This document shows positions 17,101-27,221 of a stretch of 64,000 bases of DNA, one piece after another; position 1 is the first letter of the stretch, and the number at the start of each line of letters is the position of its first letter. The translations under genes and the position numbers were made by a program. The notes beneath the pieces are model-generated. The model worked only from the letters and a program-made list of their open reading frames with translations. It made no database searches and was not told the origin of the DNA. This stretch comes from Pseudomonadota bacterium (GTDB lineage: Bacteria > Desulfobacterota > SM23-61), in the NCBI GenBank assembly GCA_018819135.1, contig JAHJQK010000051.1:1-64000 (forward strand), in the 5' to 3' direction.

Positions 17101-18318
17101 GTGATTGATGTGAAAGCCGATCTTTCCTTGGTCATTTTATGCGTAGGGGTCGTTATTGTGCTGGCGATGCTCGCCAAGTCCTGGCTGGCCCGGATCGGCG
17201 TACCCTCCCTCGTCGCCTATATCCTGTTGGGCCTTTTGCTTTGTCATCTTGACCTCCGGCTGGGAATTCTTTCTGCTGAGGGACAGCAGATTTTTGACTT
17301 CTTGGCCCAGGTGGGGATTATTACCCTGCTCTTTCGGATCGGCCTGGAAAGCAAGATCGGCGGTCTCCTGTCCCAGCTGCGCCGGGCCAGCCTCATCTGG
17401 TCCGTAGATGTTCTTTTCAGCGGGGCAGTCGGATACGGAGTCGCCCGCTGGGTCCTGGGATATCCGCCCATCGCTTGCCTGTTTATCGCCGTTGCCCTGA
17501 CCGCGACCAGCGTCGGTGTTTCGGTTATCGTGTGGAAGGAAAGGAACGCCCTGCAATCGAGGCCGGGCGAACTCCTGATCGATGTAGCCGAATTGGACGA
17601 CATCTCGGCCATCATTCTCATGGCGCTGCTATTCGCCGTCGTCCCCGTTCTCAATGAAGGTTCCTTCGATTCCGTGCTATGGATATTACTGATGGCCGGA
17701 GGCTGGCTCTTCATCAAACTCTTGGCTTTCGGGACAGGGTGTGCTTTGCTGGCCATTTACGGGGAACGGCACCTGACCCATTTTTTCCGCAAAATCGAGT
17801 CTCCCCCGGATCCCATGCTCACGGTGGCGGGCCTGGGTTTCATCATCGCAGCCCTGGCCGGGTGGTTGGGATTTTCCGTAGCCATTGGGGCTTTTTTCGC
17901 CGGCCTGGTGTTCAGCCGCGATCCCAAGGCGCTGCAGATCGACAGGTCATTCGGCGCCCTATACGATCTTTTTACCCCCTTCTTTTTTATCGGCATCGGA
18001 TTAAATATCAACCCCTCCGTCCTGGGTGAGGCCCTCGGGCCGGGAGCTATTCTCGTCTTGGTCGCCTTCTTGGGAAAATTGATCGGCAATGGAATCCCCG
18101 TCCTACTTACCGTAGGTAAAACGGAATCTCTCCTGCTGGGATTCAGCATGGTCCCCCGGGCGGAAATCGCCATGATCATCATGCAGCGCGGGCTCCTGCT
18201 GGGAAGCTGGGCCGTCCCGGAACGGGCGTTTGCGGCCATGGTGATGGTCTCGGGGGTGACTTGTATTGCCGCACCCTGGGTCGTCCGCACCCTGCTCCCC
18301 CGAAAACGCAAGGGATGA
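17101..18318 (+). CDS. Cation:proton antiporter, CPA2 (KefB/NapA) type
   Basis: Integral membrane exchanger of 405 residues with about 11-13 hydrophobic segments. Conserved parts include VPSLVAYILLGLL, the acidic ion-site region VAELDDISAIILMALL, and GFSVAIGAFFAGLVFS. No C-terminal RCK/TrkA domain is present. GTG 17101 is taken as start because the first helix follows directly. It would exchange Na+ or K+ for H+ at the inner membrane and fits the Trk and N-ATPase genes of the window in ion homeostasis. The DUF72 gene follows 12 bases later. Confidence 0.85.
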   Translation: MIDVKADLSLVILCVGVVIVLAMLAKSWLARIGVPSLVAYILLGLLLCHLDLRLGILSAEGQQIFDFLAQVGIITLLFRIGLESKIGGLLSQLRRASLIWSVDVLFSGAVGYGVARWVLGYPPIACLFIAVALTATSVGVSVIVWKERNALQSRPGELLIDVAELDDISAIILMALLFAVVPVLNEGSFDSVLWILLMAGGWLFIKLLAFGTGCALLAIYGERHLTHFFRKIESPPDPMLTVAGLGFIIAALAGWLGFSVAIGAFFAGLVFSRDPKALQIDRSFGALYDLFTPFFFIGIGLNINPSVLGEALGPGAILVLVAFLGKLIGNGIPVLLTVGKTESLLLGFSMVPRAEIAMIIMQRGLLLGSWAVPERAFAAMVMVSGVTCIAAPWVVRTLLPRKRKG

Positions 18319-18330
18319 AAGGATCCATCT

Positions 18331-19080
18331 ATGAAATACATTTCTCGGATCCATATCGGCACATCGGGCTGGCACTACAATCACTGGCGGGGGCCTTTTT
18401 ATCCCCCCGATGCGAAAGCGGAGGATTTTTTGCCTTATTACCTCAAACACTTCCGCACCGTGGAAATTAACAACACTTTTTATCAGCTTCCCCAGAAAGG
18501 GACGCTGGAAATGTGGCGGCATACGGTTCCCGCAGGATTCATATTTTCGGTAAAGGGCAGCCGGTATATCACCCATATGAAAAAACTGAAGGACCCGGAA
18601 AAGTCCGTGGAAAAATTTCCGGAACGGGTGGAGGCCCTGGGAGAAAAATTGGGGCCCATTCTTTTCCATCTGCCTCCCCGATGGAAATTGAACCCGGAGC
18701 GCTTGAGAGCCTTCTTGGAAGCATTGCCCGGAAAATATCGCTATGCCCTCGAGTTCCGCGATCCCAGTTGGTTCAGCGACAAAACCTACCGGATCCTCCA
18801 GAAGCAGGGGGCGGCCTTTTGCATTTATGAACTGTCGGGATTCCTCTCGCCCAAGGAGGTCACGGCGGATTTCGTGTACGTGCGGCTCCACGGGCCCAAG
18901 GGGCCTTACCAGGGGCAATACGGCATTCAAGTCCTCGCCGGGTGGGCCGGGGCCTTTTCCGCCTGGGTAAAAGAGAAAAAAGAAATTTTTTGTTACTTTG
19001 ACAACGACGAAGCCGGTTACGCCGCTCAGGATGCTTTGAAATTGCAGGAAATGACCGCAGAGCTGGCTGGAGGCGGGTGA
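18331..19080 (+). CDS. DUF72 (YecE-like) protein, intact copy 2
   Basis: Full-length DUF72 protein of 249 residues: IHIGTSGWHYNHWRGPFYPP, VEINNTFYQLPQKG, SRYITHMKKLKDP, YALEFRDPSWF, FVYVRLHGPKGPY and the C-terminal CYFDNDEAGYAAQDALKLQ. The family has a TIM-barrel-like fold with unknown activity. The truncated copy at 3.2 kb is paralogous up to the FNP/LNP position. It follows the antiporter closely, presumably in one transcript. Confidence 0.9.
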   Translation: MKYISRIHIGTSGWHYNHWRGPFYPPDAKAEDFLPYYLKHFRTVEINNTFYQLPQKGTLEMWRHTVPAGFIFSVKGSRYITHMKKLKDPEKSVEKFPERVEALGEKLGPILFHLPPRWKLNPERLRAFLEALPGKYRYALEFRDPSWFSDKTYRILQKQGAAFCIYELSGFLSPKEVTADFVYVRLHGPKGPYQGQYGIQVLAGWAGAFSAWVKEKKEIFCYFDNDEAGYAAQDALKLQEMTAELAGGG

Positions 19081-19209
19081 AGTAAGGGGAGGACTGGGCG
19101 GGATTTCCTCGAATTGGCGACTTTCATTCTTACCAATATGTTGGGATTAGTGGCGCGATAAGCGCCCAACGGACCACGAATTTAATCGGTTCCGAGCAAG
19201 GAGAAGGAA

Positions 19210-20178
19210 GTGAAGAGAGTCGGGATTTTAACCAGTGGCGGGGATGCCCCGGGCATGAATGCATGCATCCGGGCCGCCGTGCGAACTTCCCTGGCCAATG
19301 ACGTCGAGATACTCGGCATCAGGCGAGGATATGCGGGGCTCATCCAGGGGGAAACGATGCCCATGGAACGGAAGACGGTGGCCAACATCATCCAACAGGG
19401 AGGAACGATACTCGGTACGGCCCGCTCAGAGGAATTCAAGACCCCTGAGGGAAGAACCCTGGCCATAAGGAACCTCCAAAAAGAGGGCCTCGAAGGCCTC
19501 ATTCTCATCGGGGGGGATGGAACCTTTCGGGGTGGCACCCTGCTGTCGCAGGAATGCGGCGTGCAGGTCGTGGGTATTCCCGGGACCATCGACAACGACG
19601 TCTACGGCACGGATTACACCATAGGGTTTGACACCGCCGTGAATTGCGCCCTCAAGGCCATCGACCGCATCCGGGATACCGCCCTCTCCCACGACCGGCT
19701 GTTCTTTGTCGAAGTGATGGGGCGCCACACCGGCTTCATCGCCCTGGAGAGCGGCATTTCCGGCGGGGCCGAGGAATTGATCATTCCCGAGGCGCCCGTA
19801 ACCGTTGCCAGCCTTTGTTCCCGCTTGGAGCGAAACTTTGAAAGGGGCAAAAAGAGCGCCATCGTGGTGGTTGCCGAGTCGGAACAGCCGGGCGACAGCT
19901 TTCGAATCGCCCGGGAAGTAAAGGAAAAAACAGGTATAGAATCCAGAGTGTGCGTTCTGGGGCATATCCAACGGGGCGGTTCACCGACGGCCCGGGACCG
20001 GGTTCTTGCCACCAAGTTGGGGATGGCTGCCGTTCAGGCTCTGCTGAGGGGTAAGGGGGGCTGTATGATCGGCGAGGTAAACTGGCAGATCGCTCATACC
20101 CCTCTCCGGGATACGTGGGAGAAGGGAAAGCAACCCCTGAGCATCCTGATGGAAATGATCAAAATCCTGTCTGATTGA
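19210..20178 (+). CDS. pfkA: 6-phosphofructokinase, PfkA type
   Basis: Phosphofructokinase of 322 residues, typical of bacterial PfkA. Motifs: TSGGDAPGMNACIRA (nucleotide loop), LILIGGDGTFRGG, the substrate/catalytic segment GIPGTIDNDV-x-GTD, VEVMGRHTGFIA, and GHIQRGGSPTARDR. The Gly-Asp-Gly-Thr loop (GGDGT) argues for ATP over pyrophosphate, since PPi enzymes carry GGDDS. GTG 19210 follows AAGGAGAAGG. It commits hexose phosphates to glycolysis and is followed by a glucokinase and GAPDH. Confidence 0.93.
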   Translation: MKRVGILTSGGDAPGMNACIRAAVRTSLANDVEILGIRRGYAGLIQGETMPMERKTVANIIQQGGTILGTARSEEFKTPEGRTLAIRNLQKEGLEGLILIGGDGTFRGGTLLSQECGVQVVGIPGTIDNDVYGTDYTIGFDTAVNCALKAIDRIRDTALSHDRLFFVEVMGRHTGFIALESGISGGAEELIIPEAPVTVASLCSRLERNFERGKKSAIVVVAESEQPGDSFRIAREVKEKTGIESRVCVLGHIQRGGSPTARDRVLATKLGMAAVQALLRGKGGCMIGEVNWQIAHTPLRDTWEKGKQPLSILMEMIKILSD

Positions 20179-20279
20179 AGAGAAAAAAAGTTGGGAAGGG
20201 ACCAGAAAAGAGAAGAAGACTCGTCACCTCCTTTTGGTGGGGGGGAGAGATTTCCACTCTAGCAACCAGGAGACAAAAG

Positions 20280-21340
20280 ATGAAAGAGAAGCCCGAGCCT
20301 TTGATCCTGGGCATTGACCTGGGCGGGACCAAAATCCTGACCGCCGTCGTTGACCCGGCGGGAAACATGCTCTCTCGTGACCACAGCGTAACGCCCGCAG
20401 CCAAGGTCCTGAAGCCGTGATTCAGTCGATCTTGAATTCCGTCGATCGTGTCCTGGAGCAGGCTGCCTTTTCTCCACCATCTCTCCAGGCCGTCGGAGTG
20501 GGGGCCCCCGGCCTTTCCAACCCTGAGACGGGTGTTCTATTTACCTCGCCCAACCTGCCCGGATGGCGGGATGTTCCGCTGATGGAGATCATCGAAGAAA
20601 AACTGGGCAAAAGGGCTTTCTTGATCAATGATGCCAACGCTGCGGCTTTGGGGGAGCTGTATTTTGGGGCCGCCAGAGGCGCCCGCAACTTTATCTATAT
20701 CACTATCAGCACGGGCATCGGGGGCGGCATCGTCATCGATGAAAAAATCTACACGGGAACCCTGGGGATTGCGGGCGAAGTGGGACATATGACCATCAAT
20801 GACCAGGGTCCCCTCTGCAATTGCGGCAACCGGGGTTGCTGGGAAACCTTGGCCTCAGGGACCGCTCTGGCCCGGGAGGCCAGGCGCCAGATTAAAGAGG
20901 GAGCGGTTACGACCATCCTGGAATACGCCGGTAGAGATGTAGAAAAAGTCACGGCGGAAGGAATACACAAAGCTGCCCAGGGAGGCGACGGTTTGGCCCG
21001 AAGTCTCATCGAGCGCACCGGCTACTATCTGGGGGTGGGGTTGGCCAATTTAATCAACGTGTTCAACCCGGAATTGATCGTAATCGGCGGAGGCTTGTCG
21101 AACATCGGGGATATGCTGCTCCAGCCTGCATTTCAGGAGGCCGGGCGGAGGGCTTTTAAACAATCCTACGGGGCGGTGCGCTTCGCCCAAGCCGAGCTGG
21201 GGAGGAATTCCGGGGTCCTCGGCGCTGCGGCCTTTGCCAGGAGGGAAATGGAAAGAGATTCGAAGACCTTGGCAACAAGGGGTTCCAGGAAGTTCGCGAG
21301 TCACGGTTTTCCGAGAAAACGAAGGGAGGTTAAAAGATGA
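20280..21340 (+). pseudogene. glk: ROK-family glucokinase, frameshifted
   Basis: Sugar kinase of the ROK family. ATG 20280 (AGGAGA upstream) opens LILGIDLGGTKILTAVVD, the phosphate-1 loop. The frame ends at 20420 with AAKVLKP, while the next frame from about 20407 reads PEAVIQSILNSV and continues to 21340. That part contains LINDANAAALGE, the catalytic-site GIGGGIV, and the ROK zinc motif CNCGNRGCWE. A single lost base near 20400-20407 is enough. Apart from this it is complete (about 350 residues). The stop overlaps the start of the second gap gene (ATGA). Confidence 0.87.
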
Positions 21341-22359
21341 AGGGCAAGGAAAACATCCGCGTAGGGATCAACGGTTTTGGCCGCATCGGGCGGTGCACCT
21401 TCAAACAGTGCCTCCAAAAGGAGGAGATTACCGTAGTGGGGATCAACGATCTGGCCAACCTGGAAGACCTGGCCTATCTTCTCAAATACGACTCCGTCCA
21501 TGGCTGGTATCCAAAGAAAATTTCCGCAGCCGGGTCGGCGCTTCAGGTGGATGACCGGCGCATTTCTTTCTTCTCCAGCCGCGATCCGGCGAAAATTCCG
21601 TGGAAGGACCTTGGCGCGGACATCATCATCGAAAGCAGCGGCGCTCTCCGGAGCCGCTCCAAAGCGGCCGGCCATCTGGAGGCGGGGGCGCGGCGGGTGA
21701 TCATTTCCGCTCCCTCGGACGATGCCGACACGACGGTCGTCTTGGGGGTCAATGAAAAGAGCTACGACCCCAAAGCGCACAAGATCCTTTCCATGGCCTC
21801 CTGCACCACCAACAGCCTGGCGCCGGTGGCCAAGGTGCTGAACGACAGCTTCGGAGTCGAACACATCCTCTTCACCACCGTCCATGCCTATACCTCGAGC
21901 CAATCCCTGATGGACATCCCGGCCCGTCACCGGCGCCGCGGCCGGGCGGCGGCCCTGTCGATTATTCCCACGACCACGGGAGCGGCCAAGGCCACCGAAA
22001 GGGCTCTGCCCGAGCTGCAGGGGAGGATCGACGGAATGGCCATGCGGATTCCCGTGCCGGACGGGTCGGTGACCGACCTCGTGGCTACCCTGCAAAAAGA
22101 CGTGACCCCGGGGGAGGTCAACGAGGCCTTGCGGCAGGCCTCGGAGAAGCCTCCTCTGAAGGGAATCCTCCGGGTTACGGAAGAGGCTCTGGTATCCCGG
22201 GACATCGTCGGCGATCCCCACTCTTCCATCGTCGACGCCCAGAGTACGATGGTCATGCGGAAAAGAGTGGCCAAGGTTCTGGCCTGGTATGACAACGAAT
22301 GGGGCTACTCGGCGCGCCTCGTCGACTTCGCCAAGTTCCTCGCGGAAAAGGGGTTCTAA
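21337..22359 (+). CDS. gap: Glyceraldehyde-3-phosphate dehydrogenase, copy 2, intact
   Basis: GAPDH of 340 residues: VGINGFGRIGRCTFKQ, catalytic Cys156 in SMASCTTNSLAPV, FTTVHAYTSSQSLMD, and the C-terminal WYDNEWGYSARLVDF. Asn rather than Gln follows the Cys motif's Thr-Thr as usual. It is translationally overlapped with glk. Sequence is clearly different from copy 1 (12.4 kb), so the copies are old paralogues, possibly with different directions or cofactor use; no cofactor call is made. GC-rich codon use fits the neighbours pfkA and ldh. Confidence 0.93.
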   Translation: MKGKENIRVGINGFGRIGRCTFKQCLQKEEITVVGINDLANLEDLAYLLKYDSVHGWYPKKISAAGSALQVDDRRISFFSSRDPAKIPWKDLGADIIIESSGALRSRSKAAGHLEAGARRVIISAPSDDADTTVVLGVNEKSYDPKAHKILSMASCTTNSLAPVAKVLNDSFGVEHILFTTVHAYTSSQSLMDIPARHRRRGRAAALSIIPTTTGAAKATERALPELQGRIDGMAMRIPVPDGSVTDLVATLQKDVTPGEVNEALRQASEKPPLKGILRVTEEALVSRDIVGDPHSSIVDAQSTMVMRKRVAKVLAWYDNEWGYSARLVDFAKFLAEKGF

Positions 22360-22403
22360 TCCTGCAATCCTTCGCAGGTACAGGCGGTAGCCATAGACCG
22401 TAG

Positions 22404-23581
<1,178 letters not shown>

Positions 23582-23720
23582 TCGAGTAACCGTGATATGA
23601 TTTCCTCGTGATATTCAACCCTGTTAGGAAAGGGATAAAATTTAAAAAGGGTACAAAACACTTCTCCCCCAAAGGGAGAACATTCGAGGGACTTAAGATA
23701 TCAAAAAGGAGGAATCATTC

Positions 23721-23855
23721 ATGTTCCTGGTACTGTCCTTCCAGCCGATCTTCGCCCTGATGGCCGGGATTTTGATCTTGATCCTTCCGCGCCTGCTGAA
23801 TTACATCATCGCCCTCTACCTGATCATTATCGGGATAGTCGGATTGATCCGGTAG
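23721..23855 (+). CDS. DUF3096-type small membrane protein
   Basis: A 44-residue hydrophobic protein with two membrane segments, FALMAGILILILPRLLNYII and ALYLIIIGIVGLI, the DUF3096 pattern of a G-x-L-I-L-x-x-P turn between helices. An AAAAAGGAGG ribosome site precedes ATG 23721. Function is unknown; small proteins of this type often accompany stress genes. Confidence 0.75.
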   Translation: MFLVLSFQPIFALMAGILILILPRLLNYIIALYLIIIGIVGLIR

Positions 23856-23899
23856 GAGATATGCGCCTGTAATTGGCTCAAGGGGAAGGAGGATAAATC

Positions 23900-24970
23900 A
23901 TGCCCGACTTGCAGGTATGGCCCGGGAAACCGTACCCTCTGGGGGCAACCTATGACGGAACGGGGACAAATTTCTCCCTTTTTTCCGAAGTCGCCGACCG
24001 GGAAGAGCTGTGCCTTTTTGATGACCATGGAAAACAAACTTGTGTCGACCTGCCGGAGGTGACGGCTTTCTGCTGGCATGGCTACTTCCCGGGGATTGAA
24101 CCCGGCCAGCGCTACGGCTTTCGGGTGCACGGCCCCTGGATCCCCGAAAAGGGCCACCGGTGCAATCCCTCCAAGCTCCTGCTCGACCCTTATGCCAAAG
24201 CAATCGAGGGGCAGGTCAAATGGAACGAGGCGATGTTTCCTTACCGGTTTAACGACCCAGAAGGAGCTCCGAACCAAGAGGACAGCGCTCCCTTTGCTCC
24301 CCGGTCCGTCGTCGTCAATCCAAACTTCGATTGGGGATCCGACCGGCCTCCCCGCACACCCTTGCACGAGACCGTTATTTACGAAGTCCACGTCAAGGGT
24401 TTCACTGCCCAGCATCCCGACGTCCCTCAAGAGCAGCAGGGCCAGTACCCTGGCTTGGCCCATCCGGCAGCGATCGATTTTTTGAAGCGCCTCGGCATAA
24501 CGGCGGTGGAGCTCCTTCCCGTGCATCAATTCATTCACGACTCTCATCTGGTCGAGCGCGGCCTGCGGAACTACTGGGGATACAACTCCATCGGATACCT
24601 CGCTCCCCACAACGAATATTCCAGCAGGGGGCAGAGGGGCCAGCAGGTCCAGGAATTTAAACAGATGGTCAAAGCCTTGCATGAAGCGGGGATCGAGGTT
24701 ATCCATGGATGTAGTGTACAACCAAACGGCCGAGGGCAACCATCTCGGGCCCGTGGTTTCTTTCAAGGGCATTGACAACGCTGCCTATTATCGCCTGGTG
24801 GCCGACGATCCCTGGTGCTATATGGACTACAAAGGCACGGGCAACAGCTTGAACATGCGCCATCCCCATGCCATGAACCCAAGTTCCCAGAAGAGGAGCA
24901 AAGCTTTGCGGCCGTGGACGAGGTTGTAGTCGAGGCCCGTTCCTTGATGGTGCTGCGCAGGAGCGGATGA
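23900..24970 (+). pseudogene. glgX: Glycogen debranching enzyme (GlgX/TreX type) with frameshift and internal deletion
   Basis: Isoamylase-type GH13 enzyme remnant. The N-terminal CBM48 and barrel start are good ([59 protein letters not shown]). At about 24705 one extra base shifts GIEVI to the next frame [13 protein letters not shown]. Near 24875, after [11 protein letters not shown], about 400 residues including the catalytic Asp/Glu are missing. The sequence then resumes with the C-terminal end [18 protein letters not shown], which is back in the original frame. It can have no activity. It would have released linear glucans from glycogen for this cluster. Confidence 0.87.
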
Positions 24971-25015
24971 GGAAAAAGAACGATTTTTTTCGGCAGAAAA
25001 GGAGAGAGTCCTTCC

Positions 25016-26479
25016 GTGGTGAAACAGGCGTCTGAATTGAGCTATGCCGTCCGATTCCCGGTTCTCCTGAAGTACCTCGGGCTTTTCTGCCTGGTCATCA
25101 GCGCTCTGACCCTGGTACCGCTCGGAATGTCTCTTTTTTGGGGGGAGACTCACATCAGCGTGAGATATCTGGTCGTCGCCGCAGCCATGGGAGGATTGGG
25201 GGCGGCCCTTTCCCGCATCCCGGTTCCGGCCCGCGTCCAGGACAACGAAGCCATGGTCCTGGCTTCCTGGCTCTTTCTTTTCACCCCCCTGGTCATGTCC
25301 TACCCCCTGATGGCTTCGGGGCTGAACTTTCTGGACGCTCTCTTCGAGGCCATCTCCGGGGCGACAACAACCGGCCTGAGCACCCTGGCCACCGTGGAGG
25401 GGGCCTCGCCGACCTTTCTCTTCGCCCGCGCATGGATGCAATGGTACGGCGGGCTGGGGATCGTGGTTTTGTCTCTGGCTTTGGTGATCCGCCCCGGCCT
25501 CGTAGCCAAAGGATTGTCCGTTAGCGAAACCGCGGAGGACGACCTGGTCGGGGGCACCAAGGCCCATGCCCGACGAGGCTTGAAGGTGTACGGCTCCCTG
25601 ACAATCGCAGCCATTCTTATATTGCTTTTCCTGCGAATCAATCCATTTTACGCCCTGGTTTATTCTTTGGCCGCTGTCTCGACCGGAGGATTCTCGCCCC
25701 ATGACACCAGCCTGGCTGCTTTGGGAACCTGGCCCATCCAATGGGCGGTCATCATCTTTTGCCTGGCCGGCGCAACGCCTTTTACCCTCTATCATTCGCA
25801 CCGCAAGCGGACCGGCCTCACCACCAATCTTCTCCAGCTGCGCACTCTCCTGGCTTGCGGGCTCTTCGTAACGCTGCTTCTGGGCTTCTGCATGTGGTTT
25901 GTTGATACCCGATCTTGGCGCGAGGTTGTCCGTCATGCCCCCTTGATGGCCCTTTCCGCCCAGACGACGGCCGGTTTCTCAACCCTGGACATCGCGCAAC
26001 TCGATGCAGCTTCCAAACTGGTTTTGATCTTCGCCATGGCCCTGGGGGGAGGGATCGGATCTACGGCTGGAGGATTCAAAATCCTTCGCTTGTTGATCGT
26101 CATCCAGCTGCTCCGGGTTGCCCTTACGCGAATGAGCCTCGCCCGGCACGCCGTGCTGGAACCAAGGCTGGCAGGCCAGCGGTTCTCCGATGCGGAAATC
26201 CACAATGCCATGCTCATCATCTTTCTCTTTATAGGGGTCATCGGAATTTCCTGGTTGCCCTTTGTCCTGCTGGGGTGTGACCCGCTCGATTCTCTTTTTG
26301 AAGTTGTTTCCGCTACGGGAACCGTGGGCCTTTCAGCGGGCCTGAGCAATCCGGAGTTGCCTGCCATGCTTAAGGGGGTGCTTTACTTCGACATGCTTAT
26401 GGGTCGGCTGGAAATACTGGCCTGGCTGGTCATGCTGCATCCCAGAACCTGGATCGGAAGGAGGTTGCCTAGTTCATGA
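25016..26479 (+). CDS. trkH: Trk-type potassium uptake membrane subunit
   Basis: TrkH/KtrB-family protein of 487 residues with repeated M-P-M units: LFEAISGATTTGLSTL (first filter), AAVSTGGFSPHDTS (second), SAQTTAGFSTLDIAQL (third) and SATGTVGLSAGLS (fourth), each carrying the selectivity-filter Gly. GTG 25016 is the likely start. Its TGA overlaps the ATG of the trkA-like gene by four bases, the normal coupling of pore and gating subunits. Role: K+ uptake for turgor and pH control. Confidence 0.92.
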   Translation: MVKQASELSYAVRFPVLLKYLGLFCLVISALTLVPLGMSLFWGETHISVRYLVVAAAMGGLGAALSRIPVPARVQDNEAMVLASWLFLFTPLVMSYPLMASGLNFLDALFEAISGATTTGLSTLATVEGASPTFLFARAWMQWYGGLGIVVLSLALVIRPGLVAKGLSVSETAEDDLVGGTKAHARRGLKVYGSLTIAAILILLFLRINPFYALVYSLAAVSTGGFSPHDTSLAALGTWPIQWAVIIFCLAGATPFTLYHSHRKRTGLTTNLLQLRTLLACGLFVTLLLGFCMWFVDTRSWREVVRHAPLMALSAQTTAGFSTLDIAQLDAASKLVLIFAMALGGGIGSTAGGFKILRLLIVIQLLRVALTRMSLARHAVLEPRLAGQRFSDAEIHNAMLIIFLFIGVIGISWLPFVLLGCDPLDSLFEVVSATGTVGLSAGLSNPELPAMLKGVLYFDMLMGRLEILAWLVMLHPRTWIGRRLPSS

Positions 26480-27141
26480 GAATTGCCTTTGTGGGCGCCG
26501 GAGAGGTCACCGTGAAGACGGCCGAATACCTCATCGAGAGGGGCAACGAGGTGGTAATCATCGAGCGAGACAAGAAAAGGATCGACGAGCTGTCCGAAGG
26601 CCTGGACTGCAGCTTTTTGCATGGGGATGGGAGTAAGCCGGCCATCCTGCGAGAGGTGAACCCGAAGGAGACCGATGTCCTATTCTGTCTGACCGATGAT
26701 GACCAGGATAATCTCATTGCCAGCCTCGTCGGACGCTCGCTGGGGTTCAAACGGGTCATCACCAGTATTCAGGACCCCGAATTCGAAGGAATCTGCCGCG
26801 AGCTGGGTCTGGAGAACACCATCGTCCCTTCCCGGACCATCAGCCGCTACCTGGCGGACATGGTAATGGGGCTGGACATTCTCGAACTCTCCACCATCAT
26901 CAAAGACGAAGCTCGGTTCTTTACCTTTGTGGCCGGCAAGGGCGATGCGGGCACCGTCGGCGACCTAAAATTGCCCTAGAATGCCCGAGTCATCAGCTAT
27001 TACCGAGATGGGCGTTTTTTTCTGGCCGACGGCGAAACGAAGCTCCGCCAAGGTGACGAAGTGGTGATCCTCACCCATAGCAAGAATCTGCCGGCCCTCC
27101 GGGAGAGGTGGAAACCGAAGCTGGCCAACAAGGAGACATAG
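26476..27141 (+). pseudogene. trkA: TrkA/KtrA-like K+ channel gating protein with in-frame TAG
   Basis: RCK protein with one N-terminal nucleotide-binding domain (MRIAFVGAGEVTVKTAEYLI, EAD-type GDGSKPAILRE) and a TrkA_C domain. The frame has 221 codons to the stop at 27139-27141 but is interrupted by TAG at 26977-26979 (codon 168), exactly where the C-terminal domain starts (VGDLKLP, stop, NARVISYYRDGRFFL). The codon is one base from CAG, AAG or GAG. A 167-residue N-domain-only product is still possible. It is coupled to trkH by ATGA. Confidence 0.85.
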
Positions 27142-27221
27142 AAGGATGAAGGAGGCATTTTGGTTAAAGAATCTGGAATCCGGTTCTTTCCATTTGAGCT
27201 AGAAAAACGGCAGAGGAGATT

